From positions 113,940 to 177,939 of the forward strand of contig NZ_JALJRW010000005.1 of assembly GCF_024519465.1 (NCBI RefSeq): a stretch of 64,000 nt of DNA, in the 5' to 3' direction. The number at the start of each line of letters is the position of its first letter. Within the stretch, counting starts at the first letter, position 1. Shown here in pieces: positions 64,000 to 64,000 of the stretch. The notes beneath the pieces were generated by a model, which had not been told where the DNA came from, ran no database searches, and saw only the letters and a program-made list of their open reading frames with translations. Position numbers and translations under genes: made by a program. The DNA comes from Stenotrophomonas sp. Ste86. GTDB lineage: Bacteria; Pseudomonadota; Gammaproteobacteria; Xanthomonadales; Xanthomonadaceae.

Positions 64000-64000
64000 T

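Overview
This is a GC-rich gammaproteobacterial chromosome segment, most likely from Stenotrophomonas or a close Xanthomonadaceae relative. The evidence is the protein families and gene order, an O-GlcNAc-transferase homologue of the Xanthomonas campestris type, and intergenic palindromes beginning GTAG that look like the SMAG repeats of Stenotrophomonas maltophilia. No species can be fixed from the sequence alone. No rRNA, prophage, insertion sequence or CRISPR array was seen.

Layout. 1-7.3 kb: the end of a DUF1631 gene, then the proton-translocating transhydrogenase genes pntAA / pntAB-pntB, split by an opposite-strand sigma factor, small membrane protein and DUF3106 cassette. 7.3-16.2 kb: sufT, ilvE, a secreted subtilisin-like protease, a repeat-rich gap, a one-domain asparaginase, DUF2069-wrbA, a YihY-type membrane protein coupled to a thioredoxin-like lipoprotein, and a PPK2 kinase. 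16.2-27.3 kb: housekeeping genes, namely ogt-like/prfA/hemA on the minus strand, then TPR protein-lolB-ispE, tRNA-Gln, prs, rplY, pth and ychF. 27.3-39.7 kb: an accessory block made of a repeat cluster with DnaA-box-like sequences, a large autotransporter, a NarL/RcsB-type response regulator, a hybrid kinase with HPt, a REC-EAL phosphodiesterase and a second hybrid kinase. The order and domains resemble the Pseudomonas Roc/Sad phosphorelay. 39.8-44.9 kb: TonB-dependent receptor, secreted cyanophycinase and secreted isoaspartyl peptidase, a probable cyanophycin or beta-aspartyl-peptide scavenging locus with a LacI-type operator. 44.9-64 kb: the tRNA-Tyr/Gly/Thr-tuf-tRNA-Trp-secE-nusG-rplKAJL-rpoBC block and the str operon rpsL-rpsG-fusA-tuf.

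How the parts connect. The most interesting signal is a 19-bp element (18/19 identical) found upstream of both the autotransporter and the first kinase gene of the phosphorelay. In both places it is followed after exactly 18 bp by the same CCTAGC hexamer. This suggests that the phosphorelay and the adhesin share an activator, plausibly the encoded response regulator. Other points are a chain of mutually exclusive hairpins between rpsG and fusA, where the rpsL-rpsG spacer is too short to hold an E. coli-like S7 site; two tuf genes differing at one amino acid; and SMAG-like palindromes placed in many operon gaps, including one between rplL and rpoB.
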